NCBI GenBank assembly: GCA_021821235.1 | Contig: JAKACS010000170.1 | Span: forward strand, 1-6,717 | Length of the DNA: 6,717 nt | From: Bacillota bacterium | GTDB taxonomy: Bacteria; Bacillota; Bacilli; Bacillales_B; DSM-18226 | Reading direction: 5' to 3' | Shown here: one piece after another, positions 4,837 to 6,717 of the stretch | How positions within the stretch are numbered: position 1 is the first letter of the stretch | Layout of the letters: every line of letters begins with the position of its first letter | Notes under the pieces: generated by a model | Databases searched by the model: none | What the model saw: only the letters and a program-made list of their open reading frames with translations | What the model was told of the DNA's origin: nothing | Program-made: the position numbers and the translations under genes

Positions 4837-6717
4837 CTAAGCCCTTTGCTGTTTTTTATGTGTGAGAATGGTCAATCTTCTGACCGCTTCATTTGCTGTT
4901 AAACCGATTTCTTCCAGCAGCGATTTGACATCTCCATGCTCAATAAACTGATCTGGTATTCCCATTCTGTCAATGACGGAATGATAATAGCCATGCTCAT
5001 GTGCAAATTCGAGAACAGCACTGCCAAATCCGCCTTGTAACACCGCTTCTTCGATTGTTAAAATGGGGAGATTATCTGCCAAAAGCTTTGTCAGCATCTG
5101 GTCATCCAAAGGCTTTAAGAATCTTGCATTGACTACTTTCACAGATATCCCTTGCTTTTCAAGAAGGTTTGCAGCCTCCATTGCCATTGGTATCGTCGTA
5201 CCAAAAGTGAGAATCACCGCATCCGTACCTTCTTTTAAGACTTCCCATGTTCCAATCGGAATTTGCCGCAAGTTCTCATCCATTGGAACGCCAATTCCAT
5301 TTCCCCTTGGGAAGCGCAGCGCAATCGGTCCATCGTCATATTGTAACGCTGTATAAACCATATGCTGGCCTTCATTTTCATCCTTCGGCATCATGAGAAC
5401 GATATTAGGCAGATGGCGAAGGAAGGCAATATCAAAAACCCCTTGATGCGTCTCCCCGTCCGCTCCGACTAGGCCTGCCCGGTCAATGCCAAGAAAGACA
5501 TTCAAGTTTTGCCGGCAAATGTCATGGACCACTTGATCATATGCTCGCTGCAGAAAGGTTGAATAGATGGCTAGGAAAGGTTTCATTTTCTGTGTTGCCA
5601 AACCCGCAGCTACTGTTGCTGCATGCTGTTCCGCAATCCCGACATCATACATCCGATCTGGAAACTCACTTGCAAAACCTTCCAGTTTTGACCCTACCGG
5701 CATCGCTGGTGTGATGGCAACAATCCGCTCATCTTTGCGAGCGAGCTTGCGGACTGTTTCACTCACAAGGCTGCTCCATGCCGGCGGTGCGTTGACCGGC
5801 TTGACAAATGCACCCGTATCCATTTTATATGGGCCGGTTCCATGCCAGGTACCTGTTGTATCACTTTCCGCCGGGTAATAGCCCTTTCCTTTTTTTGTAA
5901 TAACATGAAGAAGGACAGGTCCCTCCGTTTTTTTCGCATTGTTCAGTTGTTCAAACAGAGCTTCAAAATTATGGCCGTCAACTGGACCCAAGTAAGTAAA
6001 CCCAAGCTCCTCAAAAAACATCCCAGACACGAGCATGTATTTCAGGCTGTCCTTGATTCGTTCTGCTGTCGCAGCCAGAACCCCGCCAACTGCAGGGATC
6101 CGTTTCAGCAAAACTTCAAGCTCATCTTTGGCCCACTGGTATTTTCCAGCCGTTCTTAGTCTGCCAAGAATATTATGAACAGCGCCTACATTTGGCGCAA
6201 TCGACATTTCATTGTCATTCAATACGACGATCATATTTTTTTTCTCATGGCCGATATGGTTTAAAGCTTCGAGCGCCATACCGCCGGTTAACGCACCATC
6301 CCCAATAACCGGAACAATATAGGATTTTTCTTTTTTTAAATCCCTTGCAATCGCCATTCCCATCGCCGCGGAAAGCGAAGTTGAGCTGTGTCCTGTTTCC
6401 CATACATCATGCTCGCTTTCTTGGCGCTTTGGAAATCCGCACAATCCCTTAAACTGCCTTAATGTGTCAAATTCGCCAGCTCTGCCTGTTAATATTTTAT
6501 GGACATATGATTGATGGCCGACATCCCAAAGAAGTTTATCCTTAGGACTTTCAAAGCATCTATGTAATGCGATTGTTAACTCCACTACCCCTAAATTCGG
6601 TCCAATATGGCCTCCAGTAACAGACAGCTTTTCAATTAAGAATTGGCGAATTTGTTTGCTTAACTTCTCCAATTCATTATTTGTCAGCCCTTTTAAAAAG
6701 GAAGGATTTTTTATAGA
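4837..6717 (-). CDS. dxs: 1-deoxy-D-xylulose-5-phosphate synthase Dxs (5' end outside the window)
   Basis: Dxs condenses pyruvate and glyceraldehyde 3-phosphate to 1-deoxy-D-xylulose 5-phosphate, the thiamine-diphosphate-dependent first step of the MEP isoprenoid pathway; the product also feeds thiamine and pyridoxal synthesis. The frame is open to the window edge, giving 626 residues against 633 in B. subtilis. The first visible residues, [10 protein letters not shown], align near residue 5 of that protein, so only about four are missing. Seen in order (visible residue numbers): GHQSYVHK (67-74), thiamine-binding GDGALTGG (139-146) with its partner Asn167 (LNDN), the catalytic Glu363 in GIAEQHA, then [15 protein letters not shown] and the C-terminal transketolase domain. 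The TTG at 6672, which gives a shorter frame, is internal: homology continues upstream of it. tlyA follows after 7 bases, so the two genes are cotranscribed. Confidence 0.97.
   Translation of the reverse strand, partial: SIKNPSFLKGLTNNELEKLSKQIRQFLIEKLSVTGGHIGPNLGVVELTIALHRCFESPKDKLLWDVGHQSYVHKILTGRAGEFDTLRQFKGLCGFPKRQESEHDVWETGHSSTSLSAAMGMAIARDLKKEKSYIVPVIGDGALTGGMALEALNHIGHEKKNMIVVLNDNEMSIAPNVGAVHNILGRLRTAGKYQWAKDELEVLLKRIPAVGGVLAATAERIKDSLKYMLVSGMFFEELGFTYLGPVDGHNFEALFEQLNNAKKTEGPVLLHVITKKGKGYYPAESDTTGTWHGTGPYKMDTGAFVKPVNAPPAWSSLVSETVRKLARKDERIVAITPAMPVGSKLEGFASEFPDRMYDVGIAEQHAATVAAGLATQKMKPFLAIYSTFLQRAYDQVVHDICRQNLNVFLGIDRAGLVGADGETHQGVFDIAFLRHLPNIVLMMPKDENEGQHMVYTALQYDDGPIALRFPRGNGIGVPMDENLRQIPIGTWEVLKEGTDAVILTFGTTIPMAMEAANLLEKQGISVKVVNARFLKPLDDQMLTKLLADNLPILTIEEAVLQGGFGSAVLEFAHEHGYYHSVIDRMGIPDQFIEHGDVKSLLEEIGLTANEAVRRLTILTHKKQQRA

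Noticed and set aside
5063..6159. Open frames on the plus strand opposite dxs
   Set aside because: They are antisense shadows of a highly conserved enzyme with no supporting motif.
6670..6672. TTG at 6672 as the dxs start
   Set aside because: The frame stays open to the window edge and the upstream residues ([10 protein letters not shown] and on) align with the Dxs N-terminus, so this TTG is an internal leucine codon.

Overview
The window is a stretch of core chromosome from an endospore-forming, low- to mid-GC Firmicute of the family Bacillaceae. All genes lie on the minus strand, in the order (right to left) dxs, tlyA/yqxC, argR/ahrC, recN, spoIVB, then the first bases of what should be spo0A. 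This order is known from Bacillus subtilis and relatives. The proteins resemble their B. subtilis counterparts, as I remember them, almost end to end. spoIVB and the sigma-H/0A-box control region show that the organism sporulates.

Layout from right to left. 6717-4837 is dxs (isoprenoid precursor synthesis), cut at its 5' end by the window edge. Seven bases later comes tlyA/yqxC (4829-3987, rRNA 2'-O-methyltransferase), whose stop codon lies inside a hairpin terminator. A 127-base gap with a weak promoter candidate leads to argR/ahrC (3859-3410, arginine repressor). recN (3390-1711, DNA break repair) follows after 19 bases with no terminator, so these two probably form one transcript, which ends in a strong hairpin at 1678-1706. 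spoIVB (1581-292, forespore signalling protease) has its own sigma-F/sigma-G-type promoter at 1635-1664 and its own terminator at 260-288. Positions 5-291 are the spo0A control region: a perfect sigma-H promoter match, a perfect 0A box overlapping its -10 element, a second perfect 0A box further upstream over a sigma-A-like -35, a weaker third box, a repeat-rich leader and a strong Shine-Dalgarno before a TTG start at base 4.

The four genes from dxs to recN are housekeeping functions (isoprenoids, ribosome modification, arginine control, recombination). The left end is sporulation control: SpoIVB is the forespore signal that leads to sigma-K activation in the mother cell, and Spo0A is the master regulator of entry into sporulation.

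I found no undescribed system here. The points most worth a second look are in the spo0A control region, a plus-strand terminator-like hairpin beside it, an arginine-operator-like sequence before argR, and several non-ATG starts. The obvious upstream starts are wrong for three genes (spoIVB, recN, argR).
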